Shown in pieces: positions 27,512 through 36,693 of a DNA stretch of 64,000 nt. The DNA comes from Rhizobium rhizogenes (GTDB lineage Bacteria; Pseudomonadota; Alphaproteobacteria; Rhizobiales; Rhizobiaceae): assembly GCF_002005205.3 (NCBI RefSeq), contig NZ_CP019701.2, positions 372,001-436,000 on the forward strand. The letters run 5' to 3'. Both the position numbers and the translations under genes were made by a program. The notes below the pieces were generated by a model that saw only the letters and a list, made by a program, of their open reading frames with translations, did not search any database and was not told where the DNA came from. The first letter of the stretch is position 1. Every line of letters starts with the position of its first letter.

Positions 27512-28153
27512 ATGTTCGTGACCGAGGCTTATGCCCAGTCAGCACCGACCGTAGGTGAAACGCATACGGAAACTCCGGCTGTCGGCCAGCCGCAACCGGA
27601 AGCCACGCACACGGAAACCGGTGTGGCGCATGGCGCCGAACACGGCGCTTCCGGCGTATTCCCGCCGTTCGACCAGTCTACTTACGCATCGCAGGTTCTC
27701 TGGCTGGCGATCACGTTCGGCCTTTTCTACCTGCTCATGCAGAAGGTCATCGTTCCGCGCGTCGGCGGCATTCTCGAAAACCGTCATGGACGCATCGCAC
27801 AGGATCTCGATGAAGCGGCACGGCTGAAAAGCGAAGCCGACGCAGCCGTCGAAACCTATGAAAAAGAACTCGCGGCAGCCCGCGCCAAGGCAGGCTCCAT
27901 CGGCTCTGCCGCCCGTGACGCTGCCAAGGCGAAGGCCGATGCCGACCGCGCCGCCATCGAAGCCGGTCTTGCTGAAAAGCTTGCCGCCGCCGAAAAGCGC
28001 ATTGCCGGCATCAAGGAACAGGCATTCGCCGATGTCGGTGCCATTGCCGAGGAAACCGCGACCGCGATCGTCGACCAGCTGGTCGGTGCCAAGGTCAAGG
28101 ATACCGACGTCAAGGCCGCCATTGCCGCTGCTTCGACCGTGAAGGGAGCCTGA
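27512..28153 (+). CDS. atpG: F0F1 ATP synthase subunit b' (second b-type subunit)
   Basis: Peripheral-stalk subunit b', 213 residues, paired with the following b subunit. An N-terminal extension of about 50 residues (Ala/His/Glu-rich) precedes the single transmembrane helix ([21 protein letters not shown]). A long charged alpha-helix rich in Ala, Glu and Lys follows. ATG 27512 has GGAGG 5 bp upstream and is preferred to GTG 27506. Two non-identical b genes are a feature of photosynthetic and related alphaproteobacteria. Confidence 0.93.
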   Translation: MFVTEAYAQSAPTVGETHTETPAVGQPQPEATHTETGVAHGAEHGASGVFPPFDQSTYASQVLWLAITFGLFYLLMQKVIVPRVGGILENRHGRIAQDLDEAARLKSEADAAVETYEKELAAARAKAGSIGSAARDAAKAKADADRAAIEAGLAEKLAAAEKRIAGIKEQAFADVGAIAEETATAIVDQLVGAKVKDTDVKAAIAAASTVKGA

Positions 28154-28154
28154 C

Positions 28155-28640
28155 ATGGCATTTGATGCATCATTTTTCGCTCTCGTCGGTCTCGTCCTTT
28201 TCTTCGTTCTGGTCGCCTATCTCAAGGTTCCCGGCATGCTCGCCAAGTCTCTGGACGAGCGCGCCCAGAACATTCAGGACGAACTGGCCGAAGCCAAGCG
28301 CCTGCGCGAAGAAGCCCAGCACCTGCTGGCCGAATATCAGCGCAAGCGCAAGGAAGCTGAAGCCGAAGCCGCCGGTATCGTCGCCGCCGCTGAACGCGAA
28401 GCCGCTGCCCTGACGGAAGAAGCCAAGCAGAAGACGGAAGAATTCGTCGCCCGCCGCACGGCCCTTTCGGAACAGAAGATCAAGCAGGCCGAAGAAGACG
28501 CCATCGGCGCCGTTCGCGCCGCCGCCGTGGATATCGCCATTGCCGCTTCCGAGAAGCTCATTGCCGAAAAAACCACCGCTGCCGCAAAGGCCAAGCTGTT
28601 CACCGCCACCATCGGCGAAGTGAAGTCGAAGCTGAACTGA
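28155..28640 (+). CDS. atpF: F0F1 ATP synthase subunit b
   Basis: Peripheral-stalk subunit b, 161 residues. One N-terminal transmembrane helix (FFALVGLVLFFVLVAYLKVP) is followed by a long coiled-coil helix (ELAEAKRLREEAQHLLAEYQ and similar heptads) that holds the F1 head. It starts 1 bp after the b' stop and ends the F0 operon. A strong terminator follows 20 bp later, so F1 genes are elsewhere. Confidence 0.95.
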   Translation: MAFDASFFALVGLVLFFVLVAYLKVPGMLAKSLDERAQNIQDELAEAKRLREEAQHLLAEYQRKRKEAEAEAAGIVAAAEREAAALTEEAKQKTEEFVARRTALSEQKIKQAEEDAIGAVRAAAVDIAIAASEKLIAEKTTAAAKAKLFTATIGEVKSKLN

Positions 28641-28658
28641 GATTTATCTCGGACTGTT

Positions 28659-28695
28659 TAAAACCCCTCCGGCGCGAGCCGAGAGGGGTTTTTTG
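28659..28695 (+). terminator. Rho-independent terminator of the F0 operon
   Basis: Stem AAACCCCTC / GAGGGGTTT with a loop of about 13 bases, followed by a run of six T, 20-55 bp after the atpF stop. Confidence 0.88.
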
Positions 28696-28897
28696 TTTGA
28701 ACTATCGAGGCGTTTAGAAATACGGCGCTGGAGGCTGAGGCTCCATCTCGGCTCGAATTCCCATGGAGCTACCCGGCAGCGCTTTTGTTTGGTGCCAGAT
28801 GCAGTCGCGGGACAGCGCTGATGTCTAACCGCCCCAAATCCGCGCTCTAGCCATTGTTCTGTCGCCCGTCGTCAGCCAAATGCGGTCTCCGCGCCGG

Positions 28898-29710
28898 TCA
28901 TATGTTGACCAGCGGTTCTCGCTTGTAGGCTTCGCGGAGGATTTCCATGAAGGCCGGCGACAAGGGTACGGAGGCGGTGTCAAACGCGCTGACTGCAACG
29001 CCGGGCGTCCATGAATTCATGATCGCGGCCCCCTTCATATCGATCACGCGGGCAGGGCTGATCGGTTCCTCCCGCTGCTCAATACCGAGTGTTTCAAGTT
29101 GACGGCGAATGATCGTCATTGTGACACCGTACAGAAGTGCCGCCTCGGGCCAGACGACCGCTTTGCCATCCCAGAACGCCAGGTTCCAGATTGTTGCTTC
29201 GCTCAGGCGCCCACGGGTATCGATGAATGCTGCGTCGTCATAGCCCTTTTTGACAGCCTGCCGAAGGTATTGTGTTTTTGACGCCTCGCCAACATGCTTG
29301 ATCGTCGGAAAAGGTCTCTCATGCTGGACGACGGACAAGCGCAAAGGTCCCGCGGGGCCATCGGACGGAGGTGCCGTGCGCACCAGGATGGCGGGGTCGT
29401 CCAAAGCCCCGGTCGGAGTAAACTCGCCGCGACGGGAAAACATCGTGGCTGTCACGGAGAGGGCTGAAGGGGCACTCTCAATAGCATGACGAATGTGCTC
29501 GCGCACCAAGTCGTCGGGAAGCGCCTGCCCGAAGAACTCAATCGACGCCGACCTCAACCGCGCCAGGTGAAACTCCAACCCTCGTACTGCGCCTTCGCGC
29601 ACTTGCATTGCCGTGAAATGTGCGAAGCCCGCAAACGCGAGTGAGGAAAGATCCTCTGCTGTAGCCACGCAGCCATTTATCTCTGTCCGAAATCCCGATT
29701 TCCGGTTCAT
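28898..29710 (-). CDS. Class IV aminotransferase-family protein
   Basis: PLP-dependent fold-type IV enzyme (branched-chain aminotransferase / aminodeoxychorismate lyase group), 270 residues. The PLP lysine is K138 in PTIKHVGEAS, followed by the usual GYDDAAFIDTRG strand and the glutamate E171 in LSEATIWNLAFW. The substrate is unknown; it is shorter than IlvE. It is divergent from a MerR regulator, with a dyad in the shared promoter, and both genes lie between the F0 operon and rnhB. The flanking DNA (28700-28890) is gene-free and less GC-rich than the neighbours, which suggests an inserted cassette. Confidence 0.85.
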   Translation of the reverse strand: MNRKSGFRTEINGCVATAEDLSSLAFAGFAHFTAMQVREGAVRGLEFHLARLRSASIEFFGQALPDDLVREHIRHAIESAPSALSVTATMFSRRGEFTPTGALDDPAILVRTAPPSDGPAGPLRLSVVQHERPFPTIKHVGEASKTQYLRQAVKKGYDDAAFIDTRGRLSEATIWNLAFWDGKAVVWPEAALLYGVTMTIIRRQLETLGIEQREEPISPARVIDMKGAAIMNSWTPGVAVSAFDTASVPLSPAFMEILREAYKREPLVNI

Positions 29711-29753
29711 TTCTATGCTCCTGTAACGGTTTACATGATGGAGCGTCCTGCCT

Positions 29754-29780
29754 ACAGTATGACACCGCTGTCAGAGTCAA
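29754..29780 (-). promoter_or_regulatory. MerR-type divergent promoter/operator
   Basis: On the minus strand, TTGACT (29780-29775) is followed by a dyad TGACA-GCGG-TGTCA (29773-29760) and a TA-containing hexamer about 20 bp from the -35. A dyad inside a stretched 19-20 bp spacer is the hallmark of MerR-activated promoters. Transcription would run into the aminotransferase gene. Confidence 0.6.
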
Positions 29781-29789
29781 GGGCCCGGA

Positions 29790-30164
29790 ATGAAAATCGG
29801 TGAGCTGTCCCGAAGAACCAGCGTCAGCATCAGGATGCTGCGCTATTATGAAGCCGAGGGTCTTCTCGCACCGGTTCGCACTGAAACAGGATATCGGGAT
29901 TACGGTCCCGCCGACGTGGAGACGGTCGGGCGCATCCGTTTGTTGGGAAATGCCGGTATGACGTTAGCCGCCATTCGGGATTTCCTGCCGTGCTCGCTTG
30001 AGCGAAGGCACGCTTTTGAACCTTGCGATGAGCTGAAGTTGAAGCTGCGTATGCAAATCAGCTCGATTGACGAACAGAGCCGGAAACTCTCAGAGAGCCG
30101 AAGCTTGCTGAGTGACCTGCTAGAAGCGTTCGAAGCGTCAACGCCGGTTTCAACTCGCTCGTAG
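29790..30164 (+). CDS. MerR-family transcriptional regulator
   Basis: Regulator of 124 residues. The N-terminal winged helix is MKIGELSRRTSVSIRMLRYY ... EAEGLLAPVRTETGYRDY. A dimerisation helix ends in DEQSRKLSESRSLLSDLLEA. Two cysteines frame LPCSLERRHAFEPCDEL (residues about 70-85), a pattern shared by a common small MerR subfamily of unknown effector. It probably controls itself and the divergent aminotransferase through the dyad at 29760-29773. Confidence 0.9.
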   Translation: MKIGELSRRTSVSIRMLRYYEAEGLLAPVRTETGYRDYGPADVETVGRIRLLGNAGMTLAAIRDFLPCSLERRHAFEPCDELKLKLRMQISSIDEQSRKLSESRSLLSDLLEAFEASTPVSTRS

Positions 30165-30322
30165 CCTGCATCTGATCTCTGTTGGAATGCCAGCTATCCG
30201 TTGCGTCAAGCGAAAGTGAAATATCGCTTCTCTGTTTCCCATCCGTCTTGCTCTGATCGGCCCCGATGCCTTGCTGGCCTGATAACGGAAGTTAAGGCTG
30301 GTCCATTGTTCCCCTGTCGCGA

Positions 30323-30976
30323 TCAGTCCCGCTTCAGCGGCCGAAAGCTCATCCTGTGCAATGGGCAAGGCCCGTGGCTTTCAATGGCACGCAGATGGGC
30401 CGGTGTGCCGTAACCCGCATGCCCTTCAAAGCCGTAGGATGTGTGCACCATACCGGCGCGCTCCATCATCCGGTCACGTGTCACCTTGGCGATGATCGAG
30501 GCGGCGGCGATGGAGAGGGAGCGGGAATCGCCCTTGATGACGGCCTTGGCTTCGCAGGGGATGCCCGGCGGCCTGTCGCGGCCGTCGGCGAGGACCAGGG
30601 CGGGTGAGGTTTCGAGGCCGAGCACGGCGCGGCGCATGGCGTCGAGACTGGCGCGCAGGATGTTCATGCTGTCGATCAGGCCGGGGCCGGAGGAGGCGAC
30701 CGAAACGATCGAGCTTTCCATGATGAGCATGAACAGGCTCTCCCGTTTCTGCTTCGTCAGCTTCTTGGAATCATTGAGGCCAGCAGGAATATTATCCGGA
30801 TCGAGAATGACCGCGGCCGCAACGACCGGTCCGGCAAGCGGCCCACGGCCTGCCTCATCCGTGCCGGCCACGGGCCAGAGGCCCCTGTTTTTCGCTTCCA
30901 GCTCGAAGGAAAAATCCGGGCCGGTATCGGCAAGATCGAAGAGGGCAGGAGAATCGGGTGTGGTGCGGCGTTTCAT
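30323..30976 (-). CDS. rnhB: Ribonuclease HII
   Basis: Cleaves RNA in RNA-DNA hybrids and removes single ribonucleotides from DNA. The 217-residue protein has the active-site segment [21 protein letters not shown] (Asp-Glu pair), [12 protein letters not shown], and [11 protein letters not shown] with the later catalytic aspartates. I use the ATG at 30976 ([10 protein letters not shown]). The frame extends to 31012 but that adds 12 non-conserved residues. The 159 bp between MerR and rnhB show nothing. Confidence 0.94.
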   Translation of the reverse strand: MKRRTTPDSPALFDLADTGPDFSFELEAKNRGLWPVAGTDEAGRGPLAGPVVAAAVILDPDNIPAGLNDSKKLTKQKRESLFMLIMESSIVSVASSGPGLIDSMNILRASLDAMRRAVLGLETSPALVLADGRDRPPGIPCEAKAVIKGDSRSLSIAAASIIAKVTRDRMMERAGMVHTSYGFEGHAGYGTPAHLRAIESHGPCPLHRMSFRPLKRD

Positions 30977-31079
30977 GCGGCGAAACTTGCACACACACCC
31001 GATCTCCTGCAAGCCCCCGGAGGCGGGCGATGACAGGCAGGGCGAGCCGGGGTCAAGGGGCTTGGCTCACTATGCCCTC

Positions 31080-31096
31080 AAGGTCATCATGACCTT
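31080..31096. promoter_or_regulatory. 17-bp palindrome upstream of rnhB
   Basis: AAGGTCA-TCA-TGACCTT lies about 104 bp upstream of the rnhB start in a 338-bp gap (30977-31314). Operator-like, regulator unknown. The same gap also holds an 11-bp hairpin at 31161-31192 (TGTCCGGCGGG / CCCGCCGGGCA) without a T-run. Confidence 0.4.
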
Positions 31097-31314
31097 TGAT
31101 CCTCCAGCGGGGCGGCGGAGGAAAAACGATCGCACGCGAGGCGGCGGTTCCGGGGGGTAATGTCCGGCGGGCCAGGGAAAACCCGCCGGGCATTTCATGG
31201 GGAGGGTGGCCGCGAGAAGGGAAGAGGCCAGCGCTCCTTGTCGTGTTCCGCCCGATATCGCCGCACGGTCTGTGTGGTGCTTCGATCAGGCAGGGTGTCT
31301 TCAGCGTCCGTTTC

Positions 31315-32472
31315 TCAAAGCAGCGACAATTGCACGCCGGTGCCACCCGGCGGCACGAAGAGATCGTCGCGCAGATGAATGCCACGGCGGATGAGGCCGA
31401 GCCTCTTCGTCGCCATCTCGAAACGCCTGCCGATCTGCCAGGCATAGGGGCCGGCACCCTTCATGCGTTTTCCGAATTCCGCATCATAATCCTTGCCGTC
31501 GCGCATGGAGCGCACCAGCGACATGACATGACGGTAGCGGTCCGGATAGTTGCGCAGCAGCCAGTCGCGAAAGAGCGGACTCACCTCAAGCGGCAGGCGC
31601 AGCAGCACGTAAGAGGCTTCCGTTGCGCCGGCGGCCTTGCCGGCCTCGAGAATACGCTCGATCTCATGATCGTTGAGTGCCGGAATGACAGGCGCCATCA
31701 TCACGGCGACGGGAATGCCGGCCTCCGTCAGCGCCTTGACCGCTTCCAGCCGCTTTTCCGGCGTGGCGGCGCGTGGCTCCATGTTGCGCGAGAGCTTGCG
31801 ATCCAGCGTCGTCACGGAAATGCCAACCTTGGCGAGACCCTTTTTGGCCATAGGTGCCAGAATGTCGATATCCCGCTTGATCAGCGCCGATTTGGTGACG
31901 ATGGCGACAGGATGGTCGGCCTTGGCCAGCACTTCCAGTATCTGCCGCATGATGCGCCATTCGCGCTCGATCGGCTGATAGGGGTCGGTATTGGTGCCGA
32001 TGGCGATCACCCGCGGCTTGTAGCCCGGCTTGGCCAGTTCCCGCTCCAGAAGTTTTGCCGCATCCGGCTTGGCGAAGAGTTTCGATTCGAAATCCAGCCC
32101 GGCGGAAAGGCCCATATAGCTGTGGGTCGGCCTTGCGAAACAATAGATGCAGCCATGTTCGCAGCCGCGATAGGGATTGATGGAGCGGTCGAACGGGATA
32201 TCGGGGGATTCATTGCGGCTGATGATGCTGCGCGGCTTCTCCACCTGCACTTCGGTGCGGAATTCCGGCATGTCTTCCAGCGTCTGCCAGCCATCGTCGA
32301 AAACCTCGTGCTGCAGGGCCTCGAAGCGCCCGTCAGGGTTAAGCCCGGCGCCACGGCCGCGACGACGGTCGATCTCGATGCGCAGGCCCGACGCATCGGC
32401 CAGCGCATTGGCAATGTCAGGCATATGGCTCGGCTGGAAGGCAGCCTGCCCCGAAAGCGTATGGTTTCTCAT
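31315..32472 (-). CDS. PA0069/SplB-like radical SAM protein
   Basis: Radical SAM enzyme of 385 residues related to spore photoproduct lyase; the cellular substrate of this subfamily is not established. The cluster-binding cysteines are in YRGCEHGCIYCFAR (C104, C108, C111), spaced CxxxCxxC. The downstream barrel strands VIAIGTNTDPYQPIE, VAIVTKSALIKRDID and SVTTLD fit the family. An SOS box lies about 115 bp upstream of its start, so a DNA-repair role is plausible (inference). Confidence 0.87.
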   Translation of the reverse strand: MRNHTLSGQAAFQPSHMPDIANALADASGLRIEIDRRRGRGAGLNPDGRFEALQHEVFDDGWQTLEDMPEFRTEVQVEKPRSIISRNESPDIPFDRSINPYRGCEHGCIYCFARPTHSYMGLSAGLDFESKLFAKPDAAKLLERELAKPGYKPRVIAIGTNTDPYQPIEREWRIMRQILEVLAKADHPVAIVTKSALIKRDIDILAPMAKKGLAKVGISVTTLDRKLSRNMEPRAATPEKRLEAVKALTEAGIPVAVMMAPVIPALNDHEIERILEAGKAAGATEASYVLLRLPLEVSPLFRDWLLRNYPDRYRHVMSLVRSMRDGKDYDAEFGKRMKGAGPYAWQIGRRFEMATKRLGLIRRGIHLRDDLFVPPGGTGVQLSLL

Positions 32473-32585
32473 CTGGATGCTCCCGGGCGCCGCGCGCCTG
32501 AAGGCCCGCCAAACACCCTAAACCGTTTCCGTTCGAACAGGCTTCCATCACCTTTTCGATGATTAAATTCCTAATGCAAAAATGA

Positions 32586-32600
32586 GAACAATACAAGAAC
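32586..32600 (-). promoter_or_regulatory. Alphaproteobacterial LexA (SOS) box
   Basis: GAAC-N7-GAAC on the plus strand, that is GTTC-TTGTATT-GTTC on the minus strand, matching the GTTC-N7-GTTC site bound by alphaproteobacterial LexA. It lies 114-128 bp upstream of the radical SAM gene, in AT-rich promoter-like DNA. The divergent glycosyltransferase-like gene starts 157 bp away on the other side. Confidence 0.65.
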
Positions 32601-32756
32601 AAAAAATGCAGAACCGATATTTGTTCCCATCCCGGCAGGGGAAGGCTGAGGGAGTGATTTCGCTGCGGGGCGGGTGCTGATCCGCACCGGGAATGGCGGA
32701 TTTTACCACGATGGGAATAGTGGCAATTTATTGTGCGATGCGTTAGAGCTATGCAT

Positions 32757-33275
32757 ATGTTGACAGTCATAATGGAATGCCGGGATCAGGAACCGGAGCT
32801 GGCGCACACGCTGTCTGCGCTTGTCACCGGGGCCGTGGAAGGGCTTGTAAGCGATGTGGTGATCCTTGATCACGGGTCGCGCGATGGATCGTCGCGTGTC
32901 GCCGATGCCGCCGGCTGCCGTTTTTATGGGCAATGGGACATCGAGGACATCGTGCAATCCGCGCGCGGCGGCTGGCTGCTTCTGATCGAGCCCGGCGCCC
33001 GTCCACAGGCCGGCTGGATCGACGAGATTCTCGAATATGTGGCGATCTGCGCCCAGCCCGCACGCTTTTCGCCGTCGCGTTATCATCGCCGCAATATCTT
33101 CAGTCGTGTGCTGCGCCGCGCGCCGCCGCTGGAGCACGGATACCTGCTGCCCAAGAAACACGCCCTGTCGATTGCCAGGCCGGGCATGGGCCTGACGCAA
33201 CTGATTGGCGGGCAGAAGCCGCGCCGGCTGAATGCGGAGATGGTGCCCGCCTGGGCGCTGCGGGCTCCGGCCTGA
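32757..33275 (+). CDS. Family 2 glycosyltransferase-like protein (short)
   Basis: A 172-residue protein with the beginning of a GT-A fold: LTVIMECRDQEPELAHTLSALV, then VVILDHGSRDGSSRVADAAG and a WLLLIEPGARPQAGWIDEIL strand where a DxD-type site would be. It is much shorter than typical GT2 enzymes and lacks an obvious DxD, so activity is uncertain. ATG 32757 is preferred; ATGs at 32751 and 32733 are also in frame. Confidence 0.7.
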   Translation: MLTVIMECRDQEPELAHTLSALVTGAVEGLVSDVVILDHGSRDGSSRVADAAGCRFYGQWDIEDIVQSARGGWLLLIEPGARPQAGWIDEILEYVAICAQPARFSPSRYHRRNIFSRVLRRAPPLEHGYLLPKKHALSIARPGMGLTQLIGGQKPRRLNAEMVPAWALRAPA

Positions 33276-33290
33276 CGCCGGAAGGCTGTC

Positions 33291-34721
33291 TTACCCTGCC
33301 AGAACCTTGCCCGGGTTCATGATGCCGGCCGGATCGAAGGCGTGCTTGATGCGGCGCATCAGTTCCATCTCGATGCCGGGCCGAATGGCGGCCAGCTCAT
33401 CGCGTTTCAGCTGGCCTATGCCATGTTCGGCGGAAATGGAGCCGCCGAGCGACAGCACGATGCCGTGCACGATCTCGTTCATGTCCCGCCAGCGGCCAAG
33501 GAACTCGGCCTTGTCGGCTCCCACCGGCTGGGAAATATTGTAATGGATATTGCCGTCGCCGAGATGGCCGAAGGCGCAGACGCGGGCGCCGGGGATGGCG
33601 GCGATAACCGCCTTTTCCGCCGTCGCCATGAATTCCGGTATTTTCGATACCGGAACGGAAACATCGTGCTTGATCGACCCGCCTTCCGGTTTCTGCGCAT
33701 CCGACATACTTTCGCGCATGTGCCACAGCGCCTGCCGCTGTGCTTCTGACGCGGCGATCACCGCATCCTCGACCAGGCCCGCCTCAAAACCGCGCTCCAG
33801 CAGCGATTGCATCATCGTCTCGGCCGTTTCCGCCGAATCGGAGGTGGAGATATCGATGAGCGCGTACCAGTCATGCGGCGTCTGCAGCGGGTCGCGCACG
33901 CCGGGAATGTGTTTCGTGGTGAATTCGACGCCGATACGCGGCATGAGCTCAAAGCCGGTCAGCGCCGTGCCGCAGAGGTTCGAGGCCATTTCGAACAGTT
34001 TCAGCGCGTCATTCGTGGATGAGAGCCCGGCGAACGCCACCTGATGGCCGAGAGGCTTCGGGAACAGCTTCAGCACCGCGCCGGTGATGACGCCAAGCGT
34101 GCCTTCCGAGCCGATGAAGAGATCGCGCAGATCATAACCCGTATTGTCCTTTTTCAGCCGGCGCAGCCCGTTCCAGATTTCACCTGTTGGCAGCACCACC
34201 TCCAGCCCGAGGCAGAGCTGGCGCATATTGCCATAGGCAAGCACCGCCGTGCCGCCGGCATTGGTGGCGAGATTGCCGCCGATGCGGCAGGAACCCTGCG
34301 AGCCGAGCGACAGCGGGAACATGCGTTCCACCGTATCGGCGGCCTTGTGGATGTCGTCGAGAATGCAGCCGGCATCGGCGACGATGACGTTGGCCACCGG
34401 ATCGATGTCGCGGATGCGGTTCATGCGCTCCAGCGACAGGATGATGTCGGTGCCGCCGGCCCGCGGTGTCTGGCCGCCGACAAGGCCGGTATTGCCGGTC
34501 TGCGGCACGATGGGTGTGCCGGTCTCGCTGGCGAGCTTCAGGATGGCGGCAACCTCTTCGACCGAACCGGGTTTGATGAGCAGCGGGGAGGCGCCACGGT
34601 AAAGCCCGCGATTTTCCACAAGGCGCGGCGCCATTTCCGCCGGGTCGCGCACCGCATTCTTCTCGCCGACGATTGTCGTGAAGCGGTCGAGGGTATCGGA
34701 TGAGGGGGCGATGGCAGTCAT
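33291..34721 (-). CDS. GlcD/D2HGDH-type FAD-linked 2-hydroxyacid dehydrogenase
   Basis: Flavoprotein of the VAO/FAD-binding-4 family, 476 residues, likely oxidising a D-2-hydroxyacid such as D-2-hydroxyglutarate or D-lactate. The FAD domain has PQTGNTGLVGGQTP and LGSQGSCRIGGNLATNAGGT. The cap domain carries the metal-site histidines in FGHLGDGNIHYN, and HGIGQLKRDEL comes near the end. It lies 45 bp downstream of the tsaC/sua5-type gene on the same strand. Exact substrate cannot be told. Confidence 0.88.
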   Translation of the reverse strand: MTAIAPSSDTLDRFTTIVGEKNAVRDPAEMAPRLVENRGLYRGASPLLIKPGSVEEVAAILKLASETGTPIVPQTGNTGLVGGQTPRAGGTDIILSLERMNRIRDIDPVANVIVADAGCILDDIHKAADTVERMFPLSLGSQGSCRIGGNLATNAGGTAVLAYGNMRQLCLGLEVVLPTGEIWNGLRRLKKDNTGYDLRDLFIGSEGTLGVITGAVLKLFPKPLGHQVAFAGLSSTNDALKLFEMASNLCGTALTGFELMPRIGVEFTTKHIPGVRDPLQTPHDWYALIDISTSDSAETAETMMQSLLERGFEAGLVEDAVIAASEAQRQALWHMRESMSDAQKPEGGSIKHDVSVPVSKIPEFMATAEKAVIAAIPGARVCAFGHLGDGNIHYNISQPVGADKAEFLGRWRDMNEIVHGIVLSLGGSISAEHGIGQLKRDELAAIRPGIEMELMRRIKHAFDPAGIMNPGKVLAG

Positions 34722-34766
34722 GGGCGTCTCGCTGTCATTGAAACGGTGGGCGAAATGGTGGGCGGG

Positions 34767-35744
34767 TCAGCCTCTCGGCGCGGCGGCGCGGGACAGGCGG
34801 TCGTTGATCGCCTCTCCAAGACCATGCATGGGAATGGCGGTGATTGCGATCATGTCCGCACCGCTCGCATCGGCGGCTTTCAGATAATCGAACAGATTGG
34901 CGGCGGCCTCGGCAAGATCGCCGGCGGGGCTGAGGTCGAGAACGGTGCGCGCGGCCTCTTCGCCTGAAACGGCGCGGCCGCCGAAACGGATCAGCGCCTC
35001 ACCTGGCAGAACCGATGTGGCGCCGAGCCGCACGGCAGCACCCGGCGCATAATGCGAAGCCAGCATTCCGGGCGCTTCAATGGCGGCAGCGGCTTTTTTC
35101 GGCCGCTCGAGCCGCGCGCCGGCAACCCGCTCGATGTCTGCGGTGACGATGCCGCCCGGGCGAAGCAGCCGCAGGCGTCCGTCTTCTTCCACCTTGACGA
35201 TGGTGGATTCGACGCCGACGGCCGCCGCCCCGCCATCAAGAACGAGATTGATCTTCTGGCCGAGATCGGCCTCCACATGGGCCGCGCTCGTCGGGCTGAT
35301 CTTGCCGGAACTATTGGCGCTGGGCGCGGCCAGTGGCCTGCCGAAGCGGCGGATAAGCTCGCTGGCAAAACCCTGCGGCACGCGGATGCCGACCGTATCG
35401 AGACCGGCCGTCGCCAGCGAATGAATACCGCTTGCGGGTTTCAATGGCAGAACCAGCGTCAGCGGGCCGGGCCAGAAGGCCTTAGCGAGCTTCAGCGAAA
35501 CGGGGTCGAAAACGGCGTAATGTTCGGCCATGGCGATATCGGCCATGTGGCAGATCAATGGGTTGAACTGCGGCCGGCCCTTGGTCTCGTAAATGCGGGT
35601 GATGGCCGCCGGATTGGTGGCGTCGGCGGCAAGGCCATAGACGGTTTCCGTCGGCAGGGCGATGGGCCGTCCGTCCGCAAGCTCCGCCACGGATGCCTGC
35701 AGGGCTGTTTCCCGCTCTTTTTCGATATTGATATGACGCGCCAT
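34767..35744 (-). CDS. L-threonylcarbamoyladenylate synthase (Sua5 type)
   Basis: Makes threonylcarbamoyl-AMP for the t6A modification at position 37 of ANN-decoding tRNAs. The N-terminal YrdC domain (about 15-205) begins with GRPIALPTETVYGLAADA and contains SANSSGKISPTSA. The extra C-terminal domain (about 225-325) makes it a Sua5 rather than a short TsaC protein. The ATG at 35744 gives MARHINIEKE and 325 residues; 35768 is an alternative. First gene of a pair with the FAD oxidase. Confidence 0.9.
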   Translation of the reverse strand: MARHINIEKERETALQASVAELADGRPIALPTETVYGLAADATNPAAITRIYETKGRPQFNPLICHMADIAMAEHYAVFDPVSLKLAKAFWPGPLTLVLPLKPASGIHSLATAGLDTVGIRVPQGFASELIRRFGRPLAAPSANSSGKISPTSAAHVEADLGQKINLVLDGGAAAVGVESTIVKVEEDGRLRLLRPGGIVTADIERVAGARLERPKKAAAAIEAPGMLASHYAPGAAVRLGATSVLPGEALIRFGGRAVSGEEAARTVLDLSPAGDLAEAAANLFDYLKAADASGADMIAITAIPMHGLGEAINDRLSRAAAPRG

Positions 35745-35891
35745 GATGCTGCCTTTCACGGCGGTCAATAGCGTATTTCAGGGCGGAGTGGGAAGCGCTA
35801 ATGCATGGCGTCCGAAAGTGGCGAGCGGTTTCGGGATGGCGACATGCACAAACCCGATAAGGATACGGCGCTTGAGGCGCTTTATCGCGTC

Positions 35892-36521
35892 TTATATCGC
35901 CTTGATGATCTTGCGCATCTCCTCCGAGCGGGCGCCGAGCATGAGCACGTTTTTCAGCGCCACCCGCGGATCATGGGTCTGAAACAGCAGGCCGCCACGG
36001 TGGAAGGACGTGTCGACGGCGATTTCCTGATCGGGAAGCGCATTGATGGCGACGGCAAAATACATGCGCGAATAGCGCGCATCGATATTTTCGAAGAAGT
36101 TCTCGGCGCCGCTCAGTTCGGCGAAAAAATTCGCGAAATAGAAGGACCACAGCACATGACGTTCGGCATCAAAACTGGTTTTTGACGCCGTGACATGACA
36201 GTAGCCGAGATGCGGCCGGTCGTTGAGCAGATGGTGGAAGACCATCTTCGGAAAACGGATGGACTGGTGAAAGGTGTTGAGACGGCTATGGGTGGCATCG
36301 GCGGCGGCCTCGAGCTTGCGCCCGGTCATCGCCGCTACCTCGTCGTGGCTGTAATAGACACGCTCCCTCGGCAGCCAGCGTTCTTCATATCTGCTGATCC
36401 GGCCGGTGCGGAGAAAATCCGAATGCGCGGTCTTCGACCGTATCGGCGTGACGGAATGTCTGCCTGCATCGAAATAACGTATGCGTGTCGCCTTCTCCAC
36501 CAGGAACGCCCTCGTTGCCAT
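35892..36521 (-). CDS. Uncharacterised protein (rhizobial, possibly DUF6656)
   Basis: A 209-residue soluble protein I do not recognise with certainty; a DUF6656-like assignment is a guess. It is basic and aromatic-rich at the start (MATRAFLVEKATRIRYFDAG), and has RLNTFHQSIRFPKMVFHHLL in the middle. A C-terminal part follows with FAVAINALPDQEIAVDTSFH. No signal peptide or membrane helix. It is divergent from the Rieske oxygenase gene and codon use looks like its neighbours, so it is probably real. Confidence 0.7.
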   Translation of the reverse strand: MATRAFLVEKATRIRYFDAGRHSVTPIRSKTAHSDFLRTGRISRYEERWLPRERVYYSHDEVAAMTGRKLEAAADATHSRLNTFHQSIRFPKMVFHHLLNDRPHLGYCHVTASKTSFDAERHVLWSFYFANFFAELSGAENFFENIDARYSRMYFAVAINALPDQEIAVDTSFHRGGLLFQTHDPRVALKNVLMLGARSEEMRKIIKAI

Positions 36522-36693
36522 CGGTCAGGCAAGATAATTTAGTCTGTGTTAATACTCCGTTGCCTGATAGCCCCTGTTTTCTGACGGGTGGAAGGTAATC
36601 GCGCCGCATCATGCGTCATATTGCGACGTGCCTGCGCCTGCCGAATAGCTGCCGGATTTCGCAGCGGAATGGCCTGATGCCGCCATTGGCGCA

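Noticed and set aside
31096-32562. 488-codon plus-strand frame opposite the radical SAM gene
   Set aside because: The opposite strand carries the CxxxCxxC radical SAM protein; this frame is its shadow.
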